The translations under genes and the position numbers were made by a program. This document shows, piece by piece, positions 37,251 to 49,980 of a stretch of DNA of 64,000 nucleotides (within the stretch, counting starts at the first letter, position 1; each line of letters begins with the position of its first letter). The stretch is from Spinacia oleracea (lineage: Eukaryota; Streptophyta; Magnoliopsida; Caryophyllales; Amaranthaceae): the NCBI RefSeq assembly GCF_020520425.1, contig NC_079487.1, positions 79,613,141 through 79,677,140 of the forward strand, given 5' to 3'. The notes under the pieces were generated by a model. That model searched no databases, was not told the origin of the DNA, and saw only the letters and a list, made by a program, of their open reading frames with translations.

Positions 37251-39433
37251 CCTCGATTGGTAGTGAATCCAAGAACGATTCACGGAAAAGAGAGAAAGTG
37301 AGCAATTTAAAATGTACGTTTCTTATAGCGACTTTTATGGTTGTTTTCGAATATCAAAATCGAATGGCAAACCAATTGGTGCTTGTGAATTCAAAATACA
37401 CTGTAGTTTTGAGATCATAAAGCATTGAGTTTAATACGCTCAGCTTTACCAATGGTTAACAACCTAATATCTTTGTCCATTTAATTCTCGAATGAGTCTA
37501 GTCCCTAGACATTCGAATAGATCGATGCTTAGAGAACTTTAAAGCTTCTGGTAAGATCATCTAGTTGAAACAAAAATATTCAACATAAATGGTAAAGAAC
37601 CTTGTTGGTGACATTGGACATGTCTAACAAAGTATAAAAGTCAACACTAAAGAATTCAATTCTTAAGACTATAAGAAAGGGTACAAGAAATAGGAAAACG
37701 AGGAACAATGAAAGGAATTTACGATTCCGTTTCTACCTATAAGTTTATGTTTAAAGAGAAGTGACCTAGCAATCAAACTTCCTTGGTATCATATACCGCT
37801 TGAGGTTCTTACTTTGGTAATAACTCAAACAATGGAAGCTAGGATACACTAATGACCTACAAGTGGGAAATGAAGCATGGCAATGCTACATTAATTGTAG
37901 GGTCATCTAAGTTTGTTTTAAGTCCTTTCAAAGGCTGGAACTTAATGGCTATTTTGTTCCATAATCAGCATACCTAAATTTCTGCTTCAAACACAGAAAG
38001 ACTCACATTCAAAGAAAAACAAAAACAATGTTCGTTTGTTTATTTGAATGAAATGGTCAATTACAGGTTGAGTCAATATGCTTGATTAAAACAAACAACT
38101 CTTTAAAGAACTTTACTAGGTTCAAATCAACCCCTTTATTTGAGTTCCACAAATCTTTGGCATTGTTGCTTAGACCATATCAACAAGTTAACATTCATAA
38201 GCTCTATTTTGATGGACTTCTGAAAGTTGATTGATTTCTAGATCATTTTAAGACTACTAGTCTTACTTGTTGAAAGTAACAAAAGATATGAACTATTGTT
38301 AGAACGCCTAGACAATGGAGTTCAAAGCTAAAGAAAGATTTTATGACTGTATTATTTCACATGGATTTAAGTGAATATAGGTTTATTTACTCAAATGTGA
38401 TATAAGTTGAATCTGTTTGGCTAGTTCAAAGATTCAGAAGTATAAAATCCACTTGGTAAGAAATCATAAAGATCTAGGTTAGATCATGTTAATGATTACT
38501 TGAAACCAAATATGATCATCAATGATTGTGTGTTGTAATTTAACAATCTAACTCCATAAGATATGGCATATCTTAGTTGGAATAATCGAAGTCAATTAGT
38601 ACTTGATTCGATTAATGATGAATCATAAAGACCTTTCCTATAATTTCTAAAACAAAATGCTCAACTACCACCAAACTAAACCAAATTCGTCAAAGCTATT
38701 GAAAAGTAATTTCAGAATAACTTTTCATAAAATATATCTAGAGAGTTGCAAAACTCAGTGGGAGCTTAGTGTTTGTCATTCGACAAACTAAGGCCCAAGT
38801 ATAGATATATGTTTCATTGTGATTTATTCAAATGAGACACAAGGGTATTGTTTCTACCACGAATTTTTGAGAACATAATGTTTGTTTGCTCGAAATAATG
38901 TCCTTTTGGAGATTCGTTTCCAAAATGACAAGTGGGAGAAAATAGGCCTCGAAAGTCTTCGAGACGAACAACAAACATAAACGGACATTCCGGAGGCTTT
39001 TCGAAGTGCTTCAGAAAATCCGAACTTATTCTTTAAGGACTTTAGAAGTGGCTTTAAAGAATAGACATCTCTTAGAAGACTTTACAAGTGCTTCAAGGAG
39101 AACAGAATATTCAAAGGACTTTCAAGTGGCTATTGATATTCTATTGTTTGATGTTCTATACCCAAGTAGGCATAGAATTCAAGTCACTGAAACTATGAGA
39201 TTCTTCTATTAGATAGTGAAGAAACATAGAGATCAGGTCAATGAAACTATGAGATTCTTCTATTAAATAGTGAAGAAACCTACAACTTGCAGTCAAACTA
39301 TTATCATATAGATTAATGAGTTTGTGACTTGTAAGAAAGCTATGACGAAACCCAGATTCCCTAAAATGGTTAGAGGCCATATATAGACTCAAATGTTTTA
39401 AATGGTTAGAGGCCATAAAACATACTCAATGTT
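37251..39433 (+). other. Unreadable degenerate gag-pol equivalent of copia 2, first part
   Basis: No frame is open for long, but short blocks match copia 1 gag-pol DNA in the right order. One example is CCTACAAGTGGGAAATG near 37857, matching CCTACGAGTGGGAAATG of the copia 1 protease region. Another is CCAAAATGACAAGTGGGAG near 38919, matching the region after integrase. Local tandem duplications of 30-55 bp are present near 39180-39290 and 39360-39425. Confidence 0.6.
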
Positions 39434-39702
39434 TTGATGACAAAATTGAAATTTTGTTGATTTGCAAGAATAGTTTCACACCTATTGGTTGCAAGTTTGT
39501 TTTAAGGATAAAAACCATCAAACATGGAATTGTGTTCACACACAAAGCTAGATTAGTTGCTAAAGGTTACAAGCAAATTCATGGCATGGATTGTGTTGAA
39601 ACCTCATGCAAAATCGTAATGCTTAAGTCTATAATTCAAGCAATGATTGCATATTGGTACATATGGCAATTGGATGACAAAACGTATTCCTCAATCAAAT
39701 GA
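39434..39702 (+). pseudogene. Reverse-transcriptase relic of copia element 2
   Basis: The frame contains KARLVAKGYKQIHGMD and MLKSI, clearly the start of the copia RT domain. The equivalent in copia 1 is KARLVAKGYRKVHGVD at about 47800. The catalytic-Asp segment reads QLDDKTYSS and the frame ends at TGA soon after. It is a fragment without function. Confidence 0.8.
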
Positions 39703-41997
39703 TGGAATACAATATGTACATGGTATGTCATAGAATTTGTGGATCCAAATAAATGCTTGAAAAGAAAGCTAGCTTACGAAATCTAAGTACAGATTTAAGC
39801 AAGCAATTGGGAGTTGGAACTGTATTTTAGTGAAGCTAATAAGTATTTTAGTTTCATAAAATGTACATGATTCTTATAGATGTATAAGAAGTTTAGTGGG
39901 AGTACATAAAACTTAATTGGTCCTATGTGTATCACACACATATCTCTCTATTGTGAAATAACATTCAAATGCTAATGACTTAGATTTGAAATTATTCATC
40001 AATGATGGACCATGGCGAAACTTAGTACATACTGGGTATTAAGATCTATTTACAAAGATCTTATGATATTGTTTTGGATTAAGTAATGGCATTTACTAAA
40101 TCAAACACGAAAGACTCCATTGGAGATATTCGACCCATATGAATAAATCTAAGTAAAGAATGTTTGAACTATGTATAAGCATTTACTAAGTTAAACATCA
40201 AAGAGTCTAAATGAGATTCTTAACCTATATTATATGTCAAAGAATTTAGCTGGATTCAGTATCTACTAAAATTGAATGAGCTAAAGTTACATGAATAGAA
40301 TTCAATTGGGAATTATTCTGCAAAAGAATTTATCATGTATGATATAATATGAGGATCGCCAAAAACGTATCGTATGACTTTAGGCATGACGAACATATAC
40401 CAATCTCTATTGATCTAAGTGAAGATCAACTAGATTGAGATCAAGAATACTTATGGTACTTGAAAAGGTACATAGGAATAGTTCTTGATTCAAGGAAATA
40501 AAGATACGCTAAATATTGATGCTACACGCATAAACACTGGCAAAGGATCAAGCAAGACCCTTTGGAGTTAACCATTGATAAAGACGAGCTATAGAGCATC
40601 GTGTTTTGAAATGGCAACATGGATTGGAGACCATGAGTTGTTGCGTGGGAAATTAAAATATTAATTTCTATGTTCTAAGATATAGTTGGAGAGTCTACCA
40701 CATATCTATGAACTGCTTGGATAGGTAAATCCAAACAAAGCATCACTAGCAACCTATACAGTTGAAGTAAAAGTAATTATTGCCTAAGAAGCAATAAAAC
40801 AGGGTTGTTTAAAGTTCTTCACTGAACTTGGGTAGATCACCTATCTGCTGGCTTGATGGTTCTTCATTGAAAAATGCGTGGAACCACTCTTGAAGCAAGA
40901 AAAACGCCTGCTAACTTAATGGTTCTTCATTGCAAAATGCGTAGAACCACTAATGTAGTAAGAAAGACTAGATCACATAATAAACAAACTCGAAAAGATC
41001 TTATCATCATATCTCAAAGAACATTCGATGAAAAGGATGTTAAGATTGGCAAAGCATGATGACTAAACCTATGCAACAAGTGAGAAGCAACACTCACATT
41101 GTCGCACTGGAAATCAAGCATAGCTTTGAATTCCATGAATTGTTTTAGAAAATGGGTTTGAGGCCCATGGTTGTAAAACATTGGGGTTGAACATTTATCA
41201 TATATGAAATGTATTTTCATATTCCATTTAATCTTGGTTTAGTATTAAATGATGAGTCCCTTCAAATTTGACGAAATATTCAAGATAGGCTGTCAGGACC
41301 AGTCCTGTGACTAAGAAATGTCTATCAAGTGAACTTGAATGTCAAAGGTTGGAAATGGTCCCTAGTCGGAGTTTTCTATAAAATTGGACGCATAGAAAAC
41401 GTTAGACGACTAGAATGCAAGATGACTAGTAGTTCTGTTTCTTGAACTATGTGGACATGGCAATGTCATAATCATTTGCATAGATACTTACTTTGGGAAG
41501 ACTAGTATCGGACGAGACCTATGAAACTTTACTGTAAGAGATGAAAGTCTGTCATAAGTAAATTTCATTAAATTATTAGACACTAAATCCTCAATACCTG
41601 AGTGATTTGAGATTACTTGTTTGAGAACTGGTTGCTTTGACGTTGACCAACCGTCGCACCGTAAAAGGAGGCTATAAAGGCAACGCTCAGGTAATCACCT
41701 ATCAAACGAAGTCTAATCTCAAGATCGCAAGATTGGGATTGTCCTCCCATAAATCGGGATGAGATGCTTAAAAGTTGTACAAGGCCACTCGGAGAGCTAG
41801 AAACTGTGAAATGCATGGCCGTGCTCGGATGAATCATAGGCTATGATTATCTGTTTATTTGATCAGTTGAACTCTGAAACCGAGGAACACCTCTGGACAT
41901 AATAAGGATGACAACTCTTACCTTATGTTCAAGAGCAAGCATCGAGTGACAAAGGAATTAGGAAATGCACACTTGTCCCTAAGGACAAGTGGGAGAC
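39703..41997 (+). other. Copia 2 RNase H relics and conserved 3' non-coding region
   Basis: Traces of the RT end (TTAGTACATACTGGGTATTAAG near 40021) and a TACTTGAAAAGGTACATAGG block near 40455 follow copia 1 order. A roughly 60-bp tandem duplication lies at about 40850-40970. From about 41215 to 41997 the sequence aligns closely with copia 1 49200-49980, including GTCAGGACCAGTCCTGTGAC, and ends in the polypurine tract. Confidence 0.6.
41970..41997 (+). promoter_or_regulatory. Hairpin and polypurine tract of copia element 2
   Basis: CACTTGTCC (41970-41978) and GGACAAGTG (41983-41991) form a perfect 9-bp stem with a CTAA loop. The 3' arm runs into AAGTGGGAGAC directly before the 3' LTR, so the plus-strand primer tract is partly in the stem. 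The same structure is at 49953-49980 in copia 1. Confidence 0.7.
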
Positions 41998-43434
41998 TGA
42001 AGGAAATAATGCCCTTGGTCCAAGTATGCATTCTATGTTAAGTCTAATAAATGCGGTTCAGTATTAATTAACAAGTTAATAATTCAGTGAGATCAAGTGA
42101 GCTCAATGCCTAGCTAGAGGCCGCTTCAGTTCAAGTGGAATTAATGATATTAATCCACAGCTTACTCTTGACTGAACCCGTAGGGTCACACAAATAGTAC
42201 GTAAACGGATCAAGTATTTAATAGCATTAAATACTCCATCTATGAATATTCGGAACCGACGGATCTTGGTTTCAGTGGGAGCTAAGATCGTCACAGGCAA
42301 GGAATGAATACTCCGGAAACGATGATATTGCCGGAAACGGAAATATGGATCGTATCGGAAATATAAATATTATCCAAGTCGTAGATGTTGCCGGAAACGG
42401 AAACATGGTACGTGTCGGAAAATATTATCGGAAATGGAAATATTTCCAGAATCGGAAATATTGCCGGAAACGGAAATATTGTCAGAATCGGAAATATTAC
42501 CGGAATCGGAAAATAATTCCGGAAACGGAAATATTAAATATTTGTTCGAAACGGAAATTAATTCCGGAATCGGAAATATTAAATATTGTTCGTATCGGAA
42601 ATGAATTCCGGAATCGGAAAATTTAATCGGAAGCGCATCGTACGAATAAGCATCGGACGAGGCCTGCCGGACGAGGCCCAGCACGAAGCCAGGCCATCGC
42701 CCAGCAAGCCAAGCGCGCCGCACAAACAGCCACGCCAGGCCCAGCGCAAGGCCAGGCCCAGCAGGCTGCGCACAGCGCGCACAGCACGCGCAGCGCACAG
42801 CGCGCACAGCGCGCACAGCACGCGCAGCGCGCAGCGCGCGCGGGCGCTGAGTGGGCTGCTGCTCGCGCGCACGCATGGGGCCCATCGTGGCTGCCGTGCT
42901 TGTGTGTGCAAGTGTTTGTGTTCGTGCACGTTTCCTAAAACATGCAGAGTTCGGTTAATGATTAAATTCCTAATTCTATTTGATAAATTAATTAAATTAG
43001 AGTTCTTATAGGATTCTAGGTTTAATTAATTTGTATCTGAATAGGATTTCGATTCCCTTTCCATACCGCTATAAATATGAGGCTAGGGCTCACAATTTAT
43101 AACACAAGTTTCAAAGTATTCAAAGTGAGTTTTTTTGAGAGAAAAATTCAGTCACACATTTGCCTATAAAGTGCCGAAAATAATAGTACCTTAAGGGCGA
43201 TTCTAGTTGGTCAATCTTAAGGCGGATCCGGACGTGCTGTGGACTATCTACGGAGGGACGACACTTGGAGTCCTAAAGACTTGTTCTTGTTCGGTTCGGG
43301 CGCAGCTAGGGAAGGCACGCAACAAAGAGTATGCATCTAATCTATGCTAAATGATTATGTGTAAATAATATGTTTTCCTGGGTTTATGGTTTTTCGCATG
43401 ATTTATGAATTGTCATATGTATCATAACCTAACA
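41998..43434 (+). repeat. 3' LTR of copia element 2
   Basis: 1437 bp, TATA box at 43070-43077. It is nearly identical to the 5' LTR except for an expansion of the GCGCACAGC repeat at about 42770-42840 and about two point changes (near 42104 and 42900). Confidence 0.93.
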
Positions 43435-43439
43435 GTGTG

Positions 43440-45186
43440 CAGCGTGGGCGAGTGGGCGATGGGTATTGGCGTGAGCCAGGCGAGCAGTCGCATGTGGGCA
43501 GCGAGCGTGCTGCGCCACAGCGCGCGCTGCCGCGCCCAGCGAAGCAACCAGTCGCGTCGAGTGAGGCAGGTTGCGCGCAGCGTGGCCAGGGCTTGATGCG
43601 TTGCGTGTGGCCTGCTCGTGTGATGCCATACGACCAGTCGAGGGGCGCTGCTGCCTCGTGCACTCGACGGGGCTTGGGGGCAAGCCCAAGTGCCTCGTCT
43701 TGTTACGATTGATGCGTTTTGATTTTAATTTTAAATTTTCAGTTCCGAAACGATTTTAATTAATTTTAAAATTCGTAATTTAAATTGTTTTCTCGGAATT
43801 TAATTTTGAATAATCTAATTATTATAAATTTTATTTATACTAATTATTTTACTAAAATTAAAACCTTGAATTAATTTAAATTCAATTAATTCAACTGAAA
43901 ATAAATTAAATGGATTCAATTATAAATTTATATGAGCTTTAAATTTTAATTAAAATTGTATGTTTCCGGTTAGACTAGGAAATACATTTTTATGTTTAAA
44001 AGTAGTAAAGCATGTAAATTTATTGGTTTAAGTGGGAGCATTTTAGTCATAAACTCTTGATTAGGTCTACATTCCTTTAAGGTTAAACAACTTGATTAGA
44101 ATTAATAAGGACTGAATAATTGGTAGATTATTGGTGCCCTTGATTAATTGCTGCAAATATTTATGTGATGCATAACATGTTCTACTAACCAGCTATGTGG
44201 GTCATTCATGATAATGAATGGGTGAATGGTATATATTGTATATGCACTGTTTTGCAGGTTATTGAAAAGTGACTAGTATGGCCCAAATAGGATAGTAAAT
44301 ATGGTCAGCGTACCATTAATTTGAATGTAATATTGGTCTAAAGTACCAAATTTTATTTCTTTTAAATATGGTCGCGTACCATCAAATAGTTGTAATTAGT
44401 TTAATTATAGCTTATCCTATTTGAAGAAAATGGCGCTTCCCATGTTGAAATTCAAGACGGAGTTTCCAATCCATTTTCCAAGACGGACTTTGAAGTTGAA
44501 GCTTCAAGATGAAGTCGGGCCATACTAGATCACATTTATATCTTATGCATGTTTTAAGTTATTTATTGCTTTAAATATGTCTTAATTATGCATGAGATTA
44601 TGGCTTGATTATGTTGCATGATTAAGGATTTTAGTTCACTTAAAATCTAACCAACATAGTAAGAGCCTTAAGTTCCAAACTTAAAAATTGAGTTAAAAGG
44701 TGCCATGCCAAAATAACACTTACTTGGATAACCTTTACATCAATCTTAGTAACAGTTTTCCGCCATAGCGAGGTGTTACTTATTGATTCTAAAGGGGTAA
44801 GGTACACAAATAATTGTGAGTACATGTTAGTTTTGGTGAAACTCAACGATATAAGTAATGAGTCCTTTTATGTCGTGGCAAATGCGATAGGTTTACCTAA
44901 TAAGTTCTTAGACGTACCTATCAACCAAGAGTAGTTTCTAGACTATTAGCAAAGGCTTTGCTTGCCTAAAATATTTTAGAATTGAGTCTAAATACATAAT
45001 GTGCTTAATTCTTCAATGATTTAAGGATCTTGGAATCATTTTATTCACACCTGCCGGAACACATAACTTGAATAAAATGCTTAATAAATGATAAATTATG
45101 CGTGTATGCTAGAATTTAAAGTTTATTAAGAGAAACTGTGAATGGTTATTTATTTGTTTATTCTTTTTTCAATTGTAGTTTTAACT
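43440..45186 (+). other. Second part of the copia 1 untranslated leader
   Basis: It continues the GC-rich leader block interrupted at 32973, then AT-rich leader to the gag ATG at 45187. Together with 32071-32973 the leader is about 2.65 kb, long for a copia element. No conserved protein is encoded. Confidence 0.7.
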
Positions 45187-48100
45187 ATGGAGAACAACAA
45201 TCAAAACATCATCATGGGTTCTGAGCTTATGGTCAAGCCGAACCTAACAAATTTTCTTGAATGGAAAGCTAAGCTAGTTGAAGTAGTCAGACTCAATGGA
45301 CTTGAGTATGTACTGTTACATCCCATGCCAAGCTACTATGCCAGAGATATGACCCTTGAAAGATTTTCCGCCTGGGATGCGGATCTCAAAAAGGTTATGA
45401 GTCTCATGCTGAACAATATCCCTGATGAATGGGCTAGAAGGTTTGTAGCTTACGAACCTTTTACGCTCATCAAGAATCTGAGGGATATCTGTCGTGGAAA
45501 CACAGAGGACAGGGACCTAAACGTCCATGAGTTGATTGAATCATTGTCTGGTCTAAAGGTTGGTTCTCCGAACAGGTGTTTTAGGATGGAGGTCCAAGAA
45601 ACACATGTTCAGCTCATTCTCACTAAACAAAGGGTAGGCGTCCCACTAAGGTTCCATGTGGAGCTTATGCTTTCATATTTTGATCGCCTAAGTCTGCTAG
45701 GAACACCAATAAGCGAAAGGATGACAGTCTCTATCTTGCTCAATTCACTGCACAGTGGGTTTGGTCGCTTCAAGCAACTATACCTAAGTGAACCAAGAGA
45801 AGAAACAGTTGCAGATTTTGTTCACCTTGTCAGAAAGGCTGAGATAATACTCGACTGTGAAGCCAAAGATTTACTCAAGGCTAAAGGGAGACCTTTCAAG
45901 AAAGGTGGCAAGTCCAAGGGCAATGCTGAGTCAAGAAAGAAGATAAAGCAGGACAAGTCCACATCAAGCTGTCTTTATTGTGATGGAATAGGCCATTACA
46001 AGAGAGAAAGTCCAAAGCTTAAGGAAGATCAGAAGGGAACAGTCGTTCCATCTTCAGGTATTTTCGTTATAGACTGTATACTTGCTAATTCAACTTCTTG
46101 GGTATTAGATACAGGTTGTGGCTCACACTTATGTTCCAATTCGCAGGGACTAAGAAGAAGTAGAAGGTTAACCAAGGGTGAAGTCGACCTACGAGTGGGA
46201 AATGGAGCAAGGATTGTTGCATTAGCTGTAGGAACTTATTATTTGTCGTTTCCCTCTGGGCTAGTTTCGGAACTGGAAGACTGTTTCCATGTTCCAAGTC
46301 TTACTTAAAACATCATTTCTATTTCTTGCTTAGATGCTAAGGGATTTTCCTTTTTAATAAAAGACAATAGTTGTTCGTTTTATTTTAAAGAGATGTTTTA
46401 TGGATCTGCTAGATTAGTCAATGGACTTTATTTATTAGATCACGACAAACAAGTTTATAACATAAATACCAAAAAGGCCAAAAAGGATGATTCAGATCTC
46501 ACCTATATGTGGCATTGTCGATTAGGCCATATTAACTTGAAACGCATAGAAAGACTTCAAAAGGAAGGAATTCTAGAACCATTTAACTTAGAGGATTATG
46601 GTAAGTGCGAATCATGTTTACTTGACAAAATGACAAAGCAACCTTTCTCTAAAGTTGGAGAAAGAGCAACTGAACTATTGGGTTTAATCCATACAGATGT
46701 ATGTGGACCAATGAGTACAAATGCTAGGGGTGGTTTCAGCTACTTTATCACTTTCACTGATGACTTCAGTAGATATGGTTATGTCTACCTAATGAAGCAT
46801 AAGTCTGAATCCTTTGACAAATTCAAGGAATTTCAGAGTGAAGTAGAGAATAAATTAGGCAAGAAGATTAAGGCACTGCGGTCTGACAGAGGCGGTGAAT
46901 ATCTGAACTATGAATTTGATGACCATCTGAAAGAATGTGGAATTCTATCAGAATTGACTCCTCCTGGAACACCACAATGGAACGGTGTGTCGGAACGGAG
47001 GAATAGAACCTTGCTAGACATGGTTAGATCAATGATGGGTCAGGCCGAACTTCCAATAGAATTTTGGGGACATGCACTAAATACAGCTGCACTCACTATA
47101 AATAGAGCTCCGTCTAAAGCTATTGAAAAGACTCTATATGAGTTATGGTTTGGAAAGCCTCCAAAAGTGTCTTTTCTTAAGATTTGGGGATGTGAAGTAT
47201 GCGTCAAACGATTAATTTCAGACAAACTTCATCCAAAATCTAACAAATGTAACCTTGTGGGCTATCCAAAGGAAACAAAGGGGTATTACTTCTACAATAC
47301 ATCTGAGAACAAGGTGTTTGTTGCTCGAGATGGTATCTTTTTCGAAAGAGATCACATTTCCAAAATGACAAGTGGGAGAAAAGTAGACCTCGAAGAAATT
47401 CGAGTCGAACAACAAACTCTAGAGAATGCTCAAGATGACATTCAGGATGAAACTCAGAGATCTTTAGAAGTATCTGGTGAGAATCAAGGACCATCTAGAA
47501 ATGTAACCCCGCGTAGATCGCTGAGATATAGATCTCAACCGGAAAGGTACTTAGGTATTTTGACGAACGAGAGCTATGACGTTCTATTACTTGAAAGTGA
47601 TGAACCTGCGACTTACAAACAAGCTATGACGAGCCCTAGCTCCCAGCAATGGCAAGATGCCATGCAATCTGAATTAGACTCCATGTCTGAGAACCAAGTT
47701 TGGGATTTGGTCGATTTGCGAGATGACTACCAAGCCATAGGAAGCAAATGGGTTTTCAAACTGAAAAAGGACAAGGATGGGAAACTTGAAGTTTTCAAAG
47801 CTAGATTGGTTGCAAAAGGTTACAGGAAAGTCCACGGTGTGGATTACGATGAAACCTTTTCACCAGTTGCAATGCTAAAATCTATTCGGATAATGTTAGC
47901 AATCGCTGCATATTACGATTACGAAATATGGCAGATGAATGTCAAAACCGCTTTCTTAAACGACGTTTTAAGAGAAACTGTGTTTATGACACAGCCTAAG
48001 GGTTTTGAGGATCCAAAGAATGCTAAAAAGGTATGCAAGCTTAAGAAATCAATCTACGGATTGAAGCAGGCATCAAGGAGCTGGAATATACGTTTTGATG

Positions 48101-49142
48101 AAGCAGTCAGTGACTTTGGTTTCATCAAGAACGCAGACGAATCTTGTGTATACAAGAAGGACAGTGGAAGCAAAATCGCTTTTCTAGTATTATATGTCAA
48201 CGACATATTAATTATCGGAAATGACATTCCTATGTTGAACTCTGTCAAGAAGCACAGTACATACTGGGCATCAAGATTTATAGAGATAGATCTAAGAAGA
48301 TGATTGGACTCGGTCAAAGCACTTATATCAATAAGGTGCTTGAAAGGTTCAAAATGGCAGACTCCAAGCGAGGCTACCTACCCATGTCTCATGAAATGAC
48401 TCTAAGCAAGATTCAGTGCCCAAAAACACTAGATGAGCATAGACGAATGAATGGGATTCCATATGCATCATTGATTGGTTCAATAATGTATGATATGATA
48501 TGTACACGGCCGGATGTTGTGTATGCAATCAGTGCTACGAGCAGATACCAGTCAGACCCAGGAGAGGCACATTGGACTGCTGCCAAGAACATTCTGAAGT
48601 ACCTGAAAAGGCACAAAGATGATTTCCTGGTCTATGGTGGAGATGATGAATTAATTGTTAAAGGCTATACGGACGCAAGTTTCCAAACCGACAAAGATGA
48701 TTTCTGATCACAGTCTGGGTTTGTCTTCTGCCTCAACGGAGGTGCAGTAAGCTGGAAAAGTGCTAAGCAAAGCACCATTGCGGATTCTACAACTGAAGCG
48801 GAGTACATTGCTGCACATGAAGCAGCAAAGGAAGCTATATGGCTAAAGAAGTTCATAGGTGAACTTGGTGTAGTCCCCTCCATTAAAGGACCAATAGATC
48901 TGTATTGTGATAATAATGGAGCTATTGCACAGGCAAAGGAGCCTAGACACCACCAGAGAGTCAAGCATGTACTTCGTAGATTTCACCTTCTACGAGAGTT
49001 CGTTGAAAAAAAAGAAGTCGAGATAAGCAAGATTGGAACTGATGACAACATCTCAGATCCATTAACTAAACCTCTGCCGCAGGCGAAGCACAACTCGCAC
49101 ACTGCAACTATGGGAATCAAGCATGTTGGAGAATGGCTTTGA
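45187..49142 (+). pseudogene. Copia 1 gag-pol polyprotein, broken by two stops and a deletion frameshift
   Basis: I chose ATG 45187 (MENNNQN); an in-frame ATG at 45142 adds 15 hydrophobic residues and seems part of the leader. Gag is followed by a zinc knuckle CLYCDGIGHYKRES in which the final Cys is Ser (46008-46010). The protease motif is LDTGCGSH. Integrase has its zinc-binding HHCC part and the D, D and E residues in HTDVCG, RSDRGGEY and NGVSERRNRT. RT begins KARLVAKGYRKVHG, and RNase H follows with YTDASF and TTEAEYIAA. The frame is cut by TAA at 46306-46308, a small out-of-frame deletion near 48250 and TGA at 48705-48707. RT motif A reads QMNVKTAFL and the active-site box YVND, so both catalytic Asp positions are Asn (47938-47940 and 48199-48201). 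The element cannot make an active polymerase. Confidence 0.92.
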
Positions 49143-49980
49143 TGTCCTTATTTAATGTTTTAAAGTTTTAGAGTTTAAATCTTTGTAAAACATTATTGGT
49201 TAATCGTTCACAATAAATGAATATAATTCATTTAAATGATGAGTTCCTTCAATTTGTCGATATATTCAAGATAGACTGTCAGGACCAGTCCTGTGACTAA
49301 GAAATGTCTATCAAGTGAACTTGAATGTCAAAAGTTGAAAATGGTCCCTGGTCGGAGTTTTCTATAAAGATGGACGCATAGAAAACGTTAGACGATTAGA
49401 ATTCAAGATGACTAGTAGTTCTGTTTCTTGAACTATGTGGACATGGCAATGTCGTAATCATTTGCATAGATACTTACTTTGGGAAGACTAGTATTGGACA
49501 GACCTATGAAACTTTACTGTAAGAGATGAAAATCAGTCATAAGTAAATTTCATTAAAATTATTAGACACTAATCCTCAATACCTGAGTGATTTGAGATTA
49601 CTTGTTTGAGAACTGCTTACTTTGACGTTGTCAACCGTCGCACCGTAAAAGGAGGCTATAAAGGCAACTCTCAGGTAATCACCTATCAAACGAAGTCTAA
49701 TTTCAAGATCGCAAGATTGGGATTGTCCTCCCATAATTCGGGATGAGACGCTAAAAGTTGTACAAGGCCACTCGGAGAGCTAGAAACTGTAAAATGCATG
49801 GCCGTGCTCAGATGAATCATGGGCTATGATTATCTGTTTATTTGATCAGTTGAACTCTGAAACCGAGAAACACCTCTGGACATAATAAGGATGACAACTC
49901 TTACCTTATGTTCAAGAGCAAGCATCGAGTGACAAAGGAATTAGGAAATGCACACTTGTCCCTAAGGACAAGTGGGAGAC
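49143..49980 (+). other. Copia 1 3' non-coding region and polypurine tract
   Basis: About 840 bp between RNase H and the 3' LTR, highly similar to copia 2 41215-41997. It ends with the PPT hairpin at 49953-49974 and purine-rich GTGGGAGAC. This is long for a copia 3' region and conserved between copies, suggesting a cis-acting role. Confidence 0.7.

Larger units (their letters stand above)
32979..43434 (+). mobile_element. Copia-family LTR element 2 (inner, young, non-autonomous), TSD GTGTG
   Basis: LTRs are at 32979-34390 and 41998-43434. The TSD GTGTG is at 32974-32978 and 43435-43439. The LTRs differ by about two substitutions plus a 25-bp length change in a GC repeat, so the insertion is recent. 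LTR, PBS, leader, 3' non-coding region and polypurine tract are all homologous to copia 1, but gag-pol is reduced to short unreadable relics. It lies in the leader of copia 1 in the same orientation and must have moved with help from an autonomous relative. Confidence 0.93.
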
